The notes beneath the pieces were generated by a model. It was not told where the DNA came from, did no database searches, and saw only the letters and a program-made list of their open reading frames with translations. Below, piece after piece: positions 34,912-44,209 of a stretch of 64,000 nucleotides of DNA. The stretch spans positions 62,001 to 126,000 of the forward strand of contig NZ_PZJQ01000005.1 in assembly GCF_003206065.1 (NCBI RefSeq). Reading direction: 5' to 3'. Numbering within the stretch: position 1 is the first letter of the stretch; every line of letters starts with the position of its first letter. The stretch is from Salinicola halimionae (GTDB taxonomy: Bacteria; Pseudomonadota; Gammaproteobacteria; Pseudomonadales; Halomonadaceae). The position numbers and the translations under genes were made by a program.

Positions 34912-35814
34912 ATGGCAAAGCAACGCAACAAGCACGCCGCTGCTTCCATGGTCGCTCTCGAAGGCGGCACTTTCCGCATGGGTTCGGAAGCTTTCTATCC
35001 CGAAGAGGGGCCGTGTCGCGATGTGACCGTGGGTGCCTTCGAGATCGATGTCCTGCCCGTGACGTACGGTGAATATCGGCGTTTCGTCGATGCCACCGGT
35101 TATGTTTCCGATGCCGAGAAGGCGGCCGATCCGAAGCGATTCCCTGGGGCCGACCCGACGCTGCTGCTGCCCGGCGCGGCGGTATTCACGCCGACAACCG
35201 GCCCGGTGCCGCTCAACAACCACTTCCAGTGGTGGCAGTTCACTCCGGGAGCCAGCTGGCGCCACCCGTTGGGCAAGGGCAAGTCGCTCAAGGGGATCGC
35301 CAAGCACCCTGTGACCCAGGTCAGCTTCAACGACGCCATGGCCTACGCCGAATGGGTGGGAATGGATCTGCCGACCGAAGCGGAGTGGGAATTTGCCGCG
35401 CGTGGCGGGCTGGAAGGCAGGGAATTCGCCTGGGGCGACGAGCTGCATCCCGGTGGCAAGCGCCTCGCCAAGACCTGGGAGGGGGAATTTCCGTGGCGTA
35501 ACGACGCTCCGCCTGGGCTGGAACGAACTGCGCCGGTGGGCAGCTATCCGCCCAATGGTTTTGGGCTCTACGACATGATTGGCAATGTCTGGGAGTGGAC
35601 GAAAGATCCTTACCACCGGCGCGAACAGCCCGCCAGGACCTGCTGCAGCAGTAGCCCCAGGGCGGACGATCCGGCGGCCAATCTCAAAGTGTTGAAAGGC
35701 GGTTCTCATCTCTGCGCCCCGGAGTACTGCCAACGTTATCGACCGGCCTCCCGGCACCCGCAGCCGCTCGATGAAGCGACCTCGCATATCGGATTTCGCT
35801 GTGTGAGGCGGTAG
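34912..35814 (+). CDS. Formylglycine-generating enzyme (sulfatase maturase, SUMF1/FGE type)
   Basis: 300 residues from the ATG at 34912 (GAGG 10 nt upstream; a TTG lies 3 nt earlier). FGE/SUMF fold: GGTFRMGSEAFYPEEGP, PTEAEWEFAARGG, GNVWEWT and the active-site segment GGSHLCAPEYCQRYRPASRH. The two cysteines (268 and 273) correspond to the copper-binding catalytic pair of bona fide FGEs; many SUMF-like paralogues lack them. It oxidises the signature Cys of sulfatases to formylglycine. No signal peptide, so it should act in the cytosol before export of the sulfatase at 24522. About 95 bp separates it from the TPR gene; same strand. Confidence 0.93.
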   Translation: MAKQRNKHAAASMVALEGGTFRMGSEAFYPEEGPCRDVTVGAFEIDVLPVTYGEYRRFVDATGYVSDAEKAADPKRFPGADPTLLLPGAAVFTPTTGPVPLNNHFQWWQFTPGASWRHPLGKGKSLKGIAKHPVTQVSFNDAMAYAEWVGMDLPTEAEWEFAARGGLEGREFAWGDELHPGGKRLAKTWEGEFPWRNDAPPGLERTAPVGSYPPNGFGLYDMIGNVWEWTKDPYHRREQPARTCCSSSPRADDPAANLKVLKGGSHLCAPEYCQRYRPASRHPQPLDEATSHIGFRCVRR

Positions 35815-36065
35815 ATGGCCCTTCATGTGCCCCCATGCTCATTCCTCTTGGATCGCGGCGGATTACTCCTGAATTCGCCCTGTCACTTTGCGCGGCCTCG
35901 CGCCCTCTCCTAAGTTGAGTAGATCCAGGTTGAGTGGGAGCCATGCCGCCTGACACGGCAGGACCTGCTCGATGACTCGCCCTTGGCGAACTCTCGCCGA
36001 CTGATCGCCTTGCATTCGCCGAGGCGTCTTCCGATACGAAGCACTCCAAAACGAAAAACACCGAT

Positions 36066-36803
36066 ATGAATAACAAGAACGATCGAGTGGAAATTGATGA
36101 GGACAATGGCATGGACGATAAAGACCGTTTATCGGCTGATGTAGAGACTTACGACCCGTCGCAGGGGCAGTCACGACCCAGCTCTCCGGGGCGCCGTCGC
36201 TTTCTGCAGACCGCCGGCATTTCCGGGTTGGCCGTGGCGGCGGCGCCGGCGCTCTCCCAGGTAAGCTACGCCGGTTCGCCGGACCAGCCGGAGACCCAGG
36301 CCGATGCACCGCCCGCCGAGGGCAAGCAGCGCATCACGCTGGTGATCAACGGCCAGCGACAACAGCTGGACGTGACGCCCAACGTGATTCTTCTCGATGC
36401 ATTGCGCCACGGGCTCAAGCTCACCGGCACCAAGAAAGGCTGCGATCACGGCCAGTGCGGCGCGTGCACGATTCTGGTCAACGGTACGGCGATCAACTCA
36501 TGTCTGAGCCTGGCGGTGACGCATGACGGCGATGAGATAACCACCGTCGAAGGGCTGGAGAAAAACGGCCAGCAGCACCCCATTCAGCAGGCGTTTCTCG
36601 AGCACGATGCCTATCAGTGCGGTTACTGCACGGCAGGGCAGATGATGAGCGCCGTGGCGATCCTGCAGGACGATGCGATCGGCAAGAGCGACGCGGACGT
36701 ACGCGAAGCGATGAGCGGCAATATCTGCCGCTGCGGGGCCTACAAGAACATCGTCGCGGCCATCCAGTCCGCTCGAGGCGCCGTGAAGGGAGGCAACGCA
36801 TGA
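36066..36803 (+). CDS. PaoA-like [2Fe-2S] subunit of molybdenum aldehyde/xanthine oxidoreductase, Tat-exported
   Basis: 245 residues. A long n-region ends in the twin-arginine motif RRRFLQ (43-48) and hydrophobic GISGLAVAAAPALS, so the assembled enzyme should be exported folded to the periplasm. Ferredoxin-type cluster motif GCDHGQCGAC plus a later Cys, then the second [2Fe-2S] domain with YQCGYCTAGQ and GNICRCGAYKN. This is the PaoA (YagT) type. An internal ATG at 36111 with a GAGG 8 nt upstream is a good alternative start and keeps the Tat signal. The next subunit overlaps by 4 bp. Confidence 0.93.
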   Translation: MNNKNDRVEIDEDNGMDDKDRLSADVETYDPSQGQSRPSSPGRRRFLQTAGISGLAVAAAPALSQVSYAGSPDQPETQADAPPAEGKQRITLVINGQRQQLDVTPNVILLDALRHGLKLTGTKKGCDHGQCGACTILVNGTAINSCLSLAVTHDGDEITTVEGLEKNGQQHPIQQAFLEHDAYQCGYCTAGQMMSAVAILQDDAIGKSDADVREAMSGNICRCGAYKNIVAAIQSARGAVKGGNA

Positions 36804-37786
36804 GACATTTCGATTACGCTCGCGCAGGCAGCGCGCAACAGGCGGTCGCCGCTCACGGATCGGACCGCGAGGTTTCTTTCCTGGCCGGTGGCACCACGCT
36901 ACTGGATCTGGTCAAGCTCGACGTCATGCAGCCGCACAAGATCGTCGACATCAACGGCGTCGCTCTCGACAAGATCGAGCGCCTCGACGACGGCCGTCTA
37001 CGCATCGGCGCGATGGTGACCAACACCGCGCTGGCCCGCGATCAGCGGGTCGTCGACGATTACGCGGTTCTGTCTCAGGCGTTGCTGGCCGGTGCCTCGA
37101 CCCAGCTGCGCAACAAGGCAACCACCGGCGGCAACGTGATGCAGCGGGTGCGCTGTCCCTATTTCCGCGATGGTGTCTCCGACTGCAACAAGCGCGAGCC
37201 CGGTAGCGGCTGTGCGGCCATCGGCGGCGTCAATCGCAGCGTTCACGCGGTGCTCGGTACCAGCGACGACTGCATTGCGTCGCACCCATCGGACATGTGC
37301 GTGGCAATGATCGCCATCGGCGCCACGGTGGAAGTGCAGGGGCCCGAGGGCGCCCGCGAGATCGACTTCGCCGACTTCCACCTGCTGCCCGGCGACACGC
37401 CGGCGCGAGAGCATGCGCTGGAACCGGGCGAGTTGATTACCCACGTCATTCTCGACGCGCCGCTCGAGGGCAGCCGATCGGCCTATCTCAAGCTGCGTGA
37501 TCGTCAGTCCTATCAGTTCGCGCTTGCCTCCAGCGCGGTGATCGTACAGATGGATGGCAACACCATCCGCGAGGCGCGAGTCGCGATGGGCGGCGTGGGC
37601 ACCAAACCCTGGCGCGCCCCGGAAGTGGAGGCGGCGCTCAAGGGCAGGCCGGCGAGCGAGAAGCTGTTCGCCGAGGCCGCCAAGCTGGCGTTCGAGAACG
37701 CCATTGCCTACGCCCACAACGGCTACAAGATTCCGCTCGGCCAGCAGGCCATCGTGCGCAATCTTTCCGATCTGACCGCCGCCTGA
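36800..37786 (+). CDS. PaoB-like FAD-binding subunit with [4Fe-4S] loop
   Basis: 328 residues from the ATG at 36800. FAD-domain signatures LAGGTTLLDLVKLDV and LLAGASTQLRNKATTGGNVM. The insertion RCPYFRDGVSDCNKREPGSG with nearby cysteines is the loop that in E. coli PaoB binds a [4Fe-4S] cluster. C-terminal CO-dehydrogenase-flavoprotein domain (VAMGGVGTKPWRAPE). It has no signal of its own and should hitch-hike with the Tat-bearing small subunit. Electron path: Mo centre, 2Fe-2S clusters, FAD. Confidence 0.92.
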   Translation: MRHFDYARAGSAQQAVAAHGSDREVSFLAGGTTLLDLVKLDVMQPHKIVDINGVALDKIERLDDGRLRIGAMVTNTALARDQRVVDDYAVLSQALLAGASTQLRNKATTGGNVMQRVRCPYFRDGVSDCNKREPGSGCAAIGGVNRSVHAVLGTSDDCIASHPSDMCVAMIAIGATVEVQGPEGAREIDFADFHLLPGDTPAREHALEPGELITHVILDAPLEGSRSAYLKLRDRQSYQFALASSAVIVQMDGNTIREARVAMGGVGTKPWRAPEVEAALKGRPASEKLFAEAAKLAFENAIAYAHNGYKIPLGQQAIVRNLSDLTAA

Positions 37787-37808
37787 TCGCCCGCGAGGAG
37801 AACCGAAC

Positions 37809-40064
37809 ATGAGCGACAATGAAAAAAAGAGCGAAAAAAAGAGCGGTGACAAGCGCCACATCATCGGCGCGGGCGTGCCCCGTATCGACGGACCGGACAA
37901 GCTATCGGGCCGTGCCAACTATGCCGCCGACAATCTGCCATCCAATCTGGCCTACGGTTATGGCGTCTTCAGCACCGTGGCCAGTGGCAAGATCTCAAAA
38001 TTGAGCGTCGACGAGGCTCGCAAGATGCCGGGAGTGATCGACATCTTCCATCATGGCCACTTCCCGACGCTGTATCACACGCCGTCGAGCTTTGCCGACG
38101 GCAACAAGGTCGAAGAGACACGGCTGCCGTTCGAGGACGAGCGCGTCTACTACGAAGGCCAGTTCGTGGCGCTGGTCGTCGCCGACACCTTCGAGAACGC
38201 GCGGGCCGCGGCTCGCCGGGTCAAGGTGACTTACTCGACCGACAAGGCCGTGGCCAATCTGGACCAGGGCGTCGAGGCCAACGGCACCCAGGCGGGTAGC
38301 GGCAATCATGATCGTGGCGATGCACCTTCCGCCTTCGACGGCGCGGCGACCACCATCGATGCGACCTACCGTACGCCGGTAGAGACCCACAACCCGATGG
38401 AAATGCATGCCTCCACTGCATGGTGGGATAATGGCGATCTGACGATCTTCGATGCGTCTCAGGGCGTGGTGGTGGCGCGCAACGCGCTCTCCAAGATATT
38501 CGCCATGCCGCCGGAGCGGATCACCGTTCATGCGCCGTACATCGGTTCCGGCTTCGGCGGCAAATTGTGGACCTGGCCGCATGCCATCGCCACGGCGGCA
38601 GCGTCACGTGAACTCGGGCGTCCCGTTCAGGTCGTCGTGCCGCGCCAGCAGATGTTCACCACCGTCGGGCACCGCCCGGAAACCCGGCAGCGACTACGTC
38701 TGGCCACGGACGCCAACGGCAAACTGGTGTCGCTGCGTCACGAGGCGATCAACACCACGTCCTACACTGATCAGTACGTCGAGACCTGCGGCAGTGTGAC
38801 CAAGAGTCTCTACAGCTGCCCGAACCTGACCGTCAGCCATGAAACCACGCAGGTGAATCGCGGTACGCCGACCTCGATGCGAGCGCCGGGGGCCGCGCCG
38901 GGGTTGTTCGCGCTGGAGTCGGCCATCGATGAGATGGCATTGGCCGTAGGTGCCGATCCCGTGCAGTTCCGGCTCGATAACTATGCCGAACGCGACGAAA
39001 GCAAAGACCTGGATTTCTCGAGCAACCATATCGTCGAGGCGACGAAGCAAGGCGCCGAACGTTTCGGTTGGGCAGACCGCATCCCCGACATCGGCAGCAT
39101 GAAGGAGGGTCGCGAGATCGTCGGTTACGGCATGGCAGCATGCAACTGGGAAGCGCTCAAGATGGCCTGCGATGCTCGCGTCTCGATTCGCGCCGATGGC
39201 ACCGCGTTCGCCTCCTGCGCCACGCAGGACATCGGCACCGGCACCTACACCATCGTTGCCCAGGCCGTCAGTGACGTGACCGGCATCGCACTGGACAAGA
39301 TCACCGTCAAGCTGGGGGATTCATCCTATCCCGACGGGCCGGTCTCCGGCGGCTCCTGGGCCACGGCGACCACGCTGCCGGCGATTGCCGGCGCGGCGCG
39401 CAAGGCGCTCAGTGAGATGAAGGGCTACGCTACCGGCAGCAATGGGGCTTTTTCCGGCGCCTCCGGCGACGATCTGGAAGTGGCGGATGGAGGCCTGCGC
39501 AACGCCGACGGCAAGCAGGTGAGCTTTGCCGATATCCTGGCAGCGGGGCGCTACGGCAGTGCCGACGGCGAGGCACATACCGATGGTGCAGATTCGAAAT
39601 ACTCCTATCGCTCCTTCGGTGCCCACTTCGTCGAGGTGCGCTGGGATCCGGGTATCTCGCACCTGCGCGTTGCGCGGGTGGTCAGCGCGATCGATGTGGG
39701 GAAGGTGATCAACGAGACCACTGCGCGCAATCAGGTCGAGGGCGCCGTCGTCATGGGTATCGGCATGGGCCTGTTCGAGGCGACCGAATATGACGAGCGC
39801 AATGCCCGGCCGGTCAACAACGACTACGCCGAGTACGTGGTGCCCGTGCACGCCGACCAGCCGGACGTCGACGTGATTCTGCTCGACTACCCGGATCTGG
39901 CGTTCAACGAATACGGCGCGCGGGGCATCGGCGAAATCGGCATCACCGGTCTCGCCGCGGCCGTCGCCAACGCGGTCCACCACGCCACCGGCAAACGCAT
40001 CCGCGAATTGCCGATCACGCTCGACAAGCTGATGGACGACGTGCCCCGCGCGAAAACGGCCTGA
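37809..40064 (+). CDS. PaoC-like molybdenum cofactor-binding large subunit
   Basis: 751 residues, the usual length for PaoC (YagR). Opens with GAGVPRIDGPDKLSGRANYA (CoxL-like domain), has SGFGGKLWTWPHA and RAPGAAPGLFALE cofactor segments, QDIGTGTYTIVAQ, and ends with GEIGITGLAAAVANAV, where Glu709 is the catalytic base of the family. GAGGAG lies 9 nt before the ATG. Likely oxidises aldehydes or related small molecules. No XdhC/PaoD insertion chaperone is encoded next to it. A strong terminator follows. Confidence 0.93.
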   Translation: MSDNEKKSEKKSGDKRHIIGAGVPRIDGPDKLSGRANYAADNLPSNLAYGYGVFSTVASGKISKLSVDEARKMPGVIDIFHHGHFPTLYHTPSSFADGNKVEETRLPFEDERVYYEGQFVALVVADTFENARAAARRVKVTYSTDKAVANLDQGVEANGTQAGSGNHDRGDAPSAFDGAATTIDATYRTPVETHNPMEMHASTAWWDNGDLTIFDASQGVVVARNALSKIFAMPPERITVHAPYIGSGFGGKLWTWPHAIATAAASRELGRPVQVVVPRQQMFTTVGHRPETRQRLRLATDANGKLVSLRHEAINTTSYTDQYVETCGSVTKSLYSCPNLTVSHETTQVNRGTPTSMRAPGAAPGLFALESAIDEMALAVGADPVQFRLDNYAERDESKDLDFSSNHIVEATKQGAERFGWADRIPDIGSMKEGREIVGYGMAACNWEALKMACDARVSIRADGTAFASCATQDIGTGTYTIVAQAVSDVTGIALDKITVKLGDSSYPDGPVSGGSWATATTLPAIAGAARKALSEMKGYATGSNGAFSGASGDDLEVADGGLRNADGKQVSFADILAAGRYGSADGEAHTDGADSKYSYRSFGAHFVEVRWDPGISHLRVARVVSAIDVGKVINETTARNQVEGAVVMGIGMGLFEATEYDERNARPVNNDYAEYVVPVHADQPDVDVILLDYPDLAFNEYGARGIGEIGITGLAAAVANAVHHATGKRIRELPITLDKLMDDVPRAKTA

Positions 40065-40088
40065 CACGATTCTCTATGGCGCAACGAA

Positions 40089-40136
40089 GCCGCGGCCTCT
40101 ATCTGACCAACACTCAGGTAGAGGCCGCGGCTTTTT
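40089..40136 (+). terminator. Intrinsic terminator of the first PaoABC operon
   Basis: Stem GCCGCGGCCTCTATCTG (40089-40105) pairs with CAGGTAGAGGCCGCGGC (40115-40131) with a single G-T wobble-type mismatch, a 9-nt loop, then TTTTT at 40132-40136. It ends the plus-strand operon and lies 8 bp before the stop of the convergent TRAP gene; there is no T run on the minus strand. Confidence 0.9.
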
Positions 40137-40143
40137 GACGATA

Positions 40144-41469
40144 TCAGAGAAACATCAACGAAATGCTTGGAATATAGGCAAGGATCAGCAAGCCAATAAG
40201 AGAGACGACAAGAAAAGGAACGACGCCCTTGGCGATCGTGCCAAGGGGCAAGTTCGTGATATTGGCGGCGACGAACAAGTTGATGCCTACCGGGGGCGTA
40301 ATCAGCCCGATGGACAACGCTGTCATCAATGCGACACCAAACCAGGTCGGGTCCAGATTGAGTTGATGTATGACGGGCAGGAAGATCGGCAAGGTAATGA
40401 ACATGATGGTAATGGCGTCCATGAACATGCCGGCCAACAGCAGGATGATCAACATCATCATTACGACGACCCATGGGCTGCTGCTGATATTGAGCAAGGC
40501 ATCCGAATAATCGCTGACCAGTCCGTCGACCACGACGACCCAGCCAAACAGGCTGGCAAACGCGACCACCAGCATGACGACAGCAGAGGATCCGGCGGAC
40601 GCGACAACGCAGGAAAACAGGGAGGTCGGCGTGAGCGTGCGGTAGATGAAGAAGCCGACGAACATGGCGAAAACCGTTGCCACGATGGCGGCTTCGGTTG
40701 GCGTAAATATCCCTCCGTAAATTCCTCCCAGGATGACCACCGGGGTCAGTAATCCCCAAAATGCCTCACGGAAGGATTTTATCAGCCGAGCTGCGTAGGG
40801 AAGATCGATATTCGTATCGAGATGTCGTTGAAAAACCGCTTCTTCGCTCGCGCTTTCAGCCAAGGACGGTGACGGGACGATTTTGGCAAAAGGCAGCGCA
40901 CATAGCATCAGACAGCCGAGCATCAGGCCAGGGACAATGGCTGCCAAAAACAGATCGGAGATGGAGGTGCCGGCGAGAATGCCGTAGATCACCAGGCCAA
41001 TCGAGGGTGGAATGATCAACGAAAGCGCTGCACCGGTACAGACCAGCCCGGCGGAGAAGGCGCGAGAATAGCCATCGGCGACCATGCCGCGAATGATCAA
41101 CGGGCCGATTGCCGCCACGGACGCCGGGCCGGAACCGCTCACGGCACCCCAGAACAGACAGACGACGGTGCCGACGAGCCCCATGCCGCCCGGCAATCCT
41201 CCGACCAGCGTACGAAAGAAATTGATCATTTTTTCAGCAATGCCGGTGATGCCCATGATGTTGCCGGCGAGGATGAAAAAGGGAATGGCGAGCAATGAAT
41301 ATTTCGCGATCCCCGAAACGATGAGATCGCCGACCATGTCCAGACCAAAGCCCATTTGATACATGGCGGCCATGGCAGAGAGGGCCAGGCTGAACGCCAC
41401 AGGCACTCTGATCAAGACAAGGACGAAAAACAGAATGATCATCTGAGTACCGGCAGACCAGTCCATCAT
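40144..41469 (-). CDS. TRAP transporter large permease (DctM-type)
   Basis: 441 residues from the ATG at 41469, which has GGAGG 7 nt upstream and overlaps the DctQ stop by 4 bp; a longer frame start at 41568 is a shadow extension. Twelve or more hydrophobic segments; family landmarks IPFFILAGNIMG, SGSGPASVAAIGPLIIRGM, FTPTEAAIVATVFAMF and GLITPPVGINLFVAANI. It couples Na+ influx to import of the solute delivered by the DctP protein, usually an organic acid. Confidence 0.95.
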   Translation of the reverse strand: MMDWSAGTQMIILFFVLVLIRVPVAFSLALSAMAAMYQMGFGLDMVGDLIVSGIAKYSLLAIPFFILAGNIMGITGIAEKMINFFRTLVGGLPGGMGLVGTVVCLFWGAVSGSGPASVAAIGPLIIRGMVADGYSRAFSAGLVCTGAALSLIIPPSIGLVIYGILAGTSISDLFLAAIVPGLMLGCLMLCALPFAKIVPSPSLAESASEEAVFQRHLDTNIDLPYAARLIKSFREAFWGLLTPVVILGGIYGGIFTPTEAAIVATVFAMFVGFFIYRTLTPTSLFSCVVASAGSSAVVMLVVAFASLFGWVVVVDGLVSDYSDALLNISSSPWVVVMMMLIILLLAGMFMDAITIMFITLPIFLPVIHQLNLDPTWFGVALMTALSIGLITPPVGINLFVAANITNLPLGTIAKGVVPFLVVSLIGLLILAYIPSISLMFL

Positions 41470-41939
41470 GAGAGTGCCTCCGGCTTCTTGATTTCCGCAA
41501 CGGCCAGTTCGATCTGGCGGATCATCAGCATGACGAAACCAAGAGGAACGATCAGGGTGTAGTACCACTGCGGAATTTGTAGCGCACTGGATACGACGCC
41601 GCTGGAATACTGGTTATCGAGAAGATTGACCGTGAAAACGGTGCATAGCACGAGCGTGAAAATGATCAGCAAAGTCGAGAGCAAGACGAGCACGCGTTTG
41701 CAGGATCGTGGTGCGATATCGTAGAGCACGGTGACGGCAAGATGCTGGCCTTTTTTGGCCGCAATGGCAGCCCCGAAGACGGTCAGCAGCACCATGCCGT
41801 TGATGACCAGCTCTTGGGTCGAAGCCAGCGAGTAATTGGACAGATTACGGACCATGACATTGATGAATCCCAGAAGTGTCATGAGCAGAAAGACAGTTCC
41901 GCAGACAGCTTCTTCGAGATGGCGCCATAAATGCATCAT
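41466..41939 (-). CDS. TRAP transporter small permease (DctQ-type)
   Basis: About 157 residues with four membrane helices and the family motif FINVMVRNLSNYSLASTQEL. The ATG at 41939 follows AAGGAAAGG at good spacing; a GTG at 41945 is an alternative. It partners DctM in the inner membrane. It lies between dctP and dctM in the usual P-Q-M order on the minus strand. Confidence 0.92.
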   Translation of the reverse strand: MMHLWRHLEEAVCGTVFLLMTLLGFINVMVRNLSNYSLASTQELVINGMVLLTVFGAAIAAKKGQHLAVTVLYDIAPRSCKRVLVLLSTLLIIFTLVLCTVFTVNLLDNQYSSGVVSSALQIPQWYYTLIVPLGFVMLMIRQIELAVAEIKKPEALS

Positions 41940-41981
41940 ATCCACCTTTCCTTTTGGCTCGCCGGTCCGATAGTTCAGCGT

Positions 41982-42998
41982 CTATTGTGACGGGGTGTCA
42001 TCGACGGCTGTCTCGAAATCACTCACGAGCTCTTCACCAACCTTTTTGCCCCAGGCGTCGTAGACCGAGCGGGTAGCGTCACGGAACTTCTGCAGTTGGT
42101 CATCGTCCAGTGTCGTTACGGTCATGCCGTTGTCTTCCAGTGTCTTGATCCCGGATTTGGTCTGCTCTCTAGACAGATTGATCTGATACTGCATGGCTTG
42201 ATCAGCTGCGTCCTGAACGGTGTGCTGAGTCTTTTCATCCCAGCTAGTCCACAGCTCTTCGCTGACGCCGATGAAAATGGGGTCGTAAGAGTAGTGCCAT
42301 TCGGTCAAGTACTTTTGCACTTCATACAGACGCTGCGGGACAATGATAGATCCGACGGGGTTTTCCTGACCGTCGACTACACCCTGCTGAAGCGCCGAAA
42401 AAGTCTCGGTCCATTGAATCTGCTGTGGATTGGCGCCAAGCGCATCGAAGACATCGATATACATCGGGCCAGCCACACGAATCTTCATCCCTTTGAGATC
42501 ATCTGGGCTCTCGACGGGTTTGACGCTATTGGTCAGTTCCCGAAACCCGTTTTCACCCCAGGCAAGTATTTCGATACCGTGTTCCCTGGCGACATCCTTC
42601 ATCTTGTCGCCAGGAGAGCCCTGAATGGCGTTGTCGACTTCCTGATAATTGGAAAAAAGATAAGGCAGGGAAAAGACTGCCATTTGAGGAATAAGAGGCG
42701 TGACATTGATTGCGGACGTGATGACGAAGTCGATATCGCCACGGCCAACCATTTCCGACTGCTTCATCTGGTCGCCGCCGGAGAGAACGGCGTTGGGAAA
42801 AATTCGAACGCCAAGATCGCCATCGGACTCTTGCTTGAGAAGTTCGTTGAACTTCTCTGCGCCCTTCTGCCAGGAAGTGGCGTCGGAGGTGTTATGAGTC
42901 AGCCGATACGTATCCGCGAGTGCTGGCACGGAGATCGCGGCAGTCAGCACAGAGACGATCAGTGGTATTTTTTTAATGATAGGCATCATTTTCCCCAT
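41982..42998 (-). CDS. TRAP transporter periplasmic solute-binding protein (DctP-type)
   Basis: 338 residues. Signal peptide (IPLIVSVLTAAISVPALA), then the DctP fold: THNTSDATSWQKGAEKFNEL, LKGMKIRVAGPMYIDVFDAL with the conserved Arg that holds the substrate carboxylate, TETFSALQQGVVDGQENPVG, and a C-terminal helix bundle. The conserved Arg implies an organic acid ligand. First gene of the TRAP operon, preceded by ~310 bp of AT-rich DNA that carries a candidate IclR site at 43244. Confidence 0.93.
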   Translation of the reverse strand: MGKMMPIIKKIPLIVSVLTAAISVPALADTYRLTHNTSDATSWQKGAEKFNELLKQESDGDLGVRIFPNAVLSGGDQMKQSEMVGRGDIDFVITSAINVTPLIPQMAVFSLPYLFSNYQEVDNAIQGSPGDKMKDVAREHGIEILAWGENGFRELTNSVKPVESPDDLKGMKIRVAGPMYIDVFDALGANPQQIQWTETFSALQQGVVDGQENPVGSIIVPQRLYEVQKYLTEWHYSYDPIFIGVSEELWTSWDEKTQHTVQDAADQAMQYQINLSREQTKSGIKTLEDNGMTVTTLDDDQLQKFRDATRSVYDAWGKKVGEELVSDFETAVDDTPSQ

Positions 42999-43307
42999 TT
43001 TCTTGCGATCGTTGTTCCGTAAAGTGGAATGTTTATTTTCTTATGATGAGAATGGCCGAGAAAAACGAAGGTGACTATTGGACAATGGTTGTAAAAAATG
43101 TTTCTGGAATTAGGGTGATGTTTAAAAATTAATCTTTAATATCATTAAGATGATCTTTAACTTCGGATGCTTGCATTCAACTAAAGTCTTCTTTATGAGC
43201 GCTTGAAATCTATTTTTCGGGCGAACATAACATCTGTATTTTGTTTCATATAGTGAAACTTTGTTTGGATAAAATCCATCGCTCCGGCATGGTCAACTTT
43301 CTGGGGT
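42999..43307. other. AT-rich promoter region of the TRAP operon
   Basis: About 310 bp between dctP and the convergent-side end of the IclR gene. No gene. Besides the palindrome at 43244-43258 there is an imperfect AT-rich inverted repeat near 43133-43152 (ATCTTTAAT-AT-CATTAAGAT). Confidence 0.5.
43244..43258. promoter_or_regulatory. Candidate IclR operator upstream of the TRAP operon
   Basis: TTTCATATAGTGAAA, a palindrome with arms TTTCA/TGAAA. It aligns without gaps to two sites between iclR and the thiolase gene (44112 and 44210), giving a consensus TTYCRTATWRTGRMM. About 245 bp before the dctP start. Confidence 0.5.
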
Positions 43308-44096
43308 TCAGTCTCTGACTTTTCTGGCAGCCCGAATGGTGTTCTCGAGTGCCTTGGCTTCGCGGACCAGCAGTGGGCCGAACTTCTGCTGCCGATCCGG
43401 CTGCAAACGGCTATCGATCGCGGCAATGGACAGTGAGCCAATGACCCGATCCGCTTCGTCCCTGACGACGGCGCCTACGCCCCAGGACCCTGAGACGACG
43501 GAGCCGCGGTTGATCCCGTAGCCCAGTGCCCGGCATTCCGCGACACGTGGCAAAAGGTCGTTTCGCTGGTCGTGAGGGAAGTGGGTCGCGCATTCTTCGG
43601 CGTTGGCGTCCAGGCAGTGCTCGATCTCGTCATCGTCTAGCGCTGCCAGCATGGCGATGCCGCCACCGCCAACGCCTAGGGGGAGGCGAGTTCCGGGCTG
43701 CAATACATGGGTCTTGATGGGGTAGTTGCCGTCTTCTCTGATCAGGCAGATCGAGTGCCACTCGCTACGCAGCGAGAAGAAGGCGCTGTCGCCGCATTCC
43801 TCGGCAATTCTTTTCACCGGCATTGAAGCAATGCGACTCAATCCGTAGCGCTGATCGGCAATGACGCCCAAGGCATAACATTCCGGCCCCAGAAAATACC
43901 CTTCCTCTTCCGACCTGACGACCATGCCTTCTGCCATGAGTGCCTGTAACAGGCGATGAGCTGTCGGTTTGGTCAGTTCAGTTTGCTGGGTGATATAGGC
44001 GAGCGAAACGCCCCGGCCGAGTTGACCTGCGATGGCCCGCAGCACCTGCAGAGTTCTCGAAACGGACTGAGCGCCTTTGATGGGAGAAGCTTTCAT
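43308..44096 (-). CDS. IclR-family transcriptional regulator
   Basis: 262 residues from the ATG at 44096 (a 269-residue version starts at 44117). N-terminal winged helix: SVSRTLQVLRAIAGQLG, LAYITQQTELTKPTAHRLLQAL, then EGYFLGPECYALG; C-terminal effector domain with LPLGVGGGGIAMLAAL and IAAIDSRLQPD. IclR proteins bind small aromatic or aliphatic acids. The shorter start has GGAAA in place and leaves the candidate operator 44112-44126 outside the coding region. It sits divergent from the thiolase operon and beside the TRAP operon, so it is the obvious regulator of both. Confidence 0.92.
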   Translation of the reverse strand: MKASPIKGAQSVSRTLQVLRAIAGQLGRGVSLAYITQQTELTKPTAHRLLQALMAEGMVVRSEEEGYFLGPECYALGVIADQRYGLSRIASMPVKRIAEECGDSAFFSLRSEWHSICLIREDGNYPIKTHVLQPGTRLPLGVGGGGIAMLAALDDDEIEHCLDANAEECATHFPHDQRNDLLPRVAECRALGYGINRGSVVSGSWGVGAVVRDEADRVIGSLSIAAIDSRLQPDRQQKFGPLLVREAKALENTIRAARKVRD

Positions 44097-44111
44097 AGGA
44101 AGTTTCCGGTA

Positions 44112-44126
44112 TTCCATATTGTGGCC
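44112..44126. promoter_or_regulatory. Candidate IclR operator at the iclR promoter
   Basis: TTCCATATTGTGGCC matches 43244 and 44210 at most positions; the right arm is degenerate. Its place just before the iclR start suggests autoregulation. Confidence 0.5.
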
Positions 44127-44209
44127 TAGTAATTTAGTCGAGATGGGCGTTATTCGTGTTGATACCTTTTTTAGCCTCGCATAGCTTGATACCTAGCATT
44201 CTTTTTATA

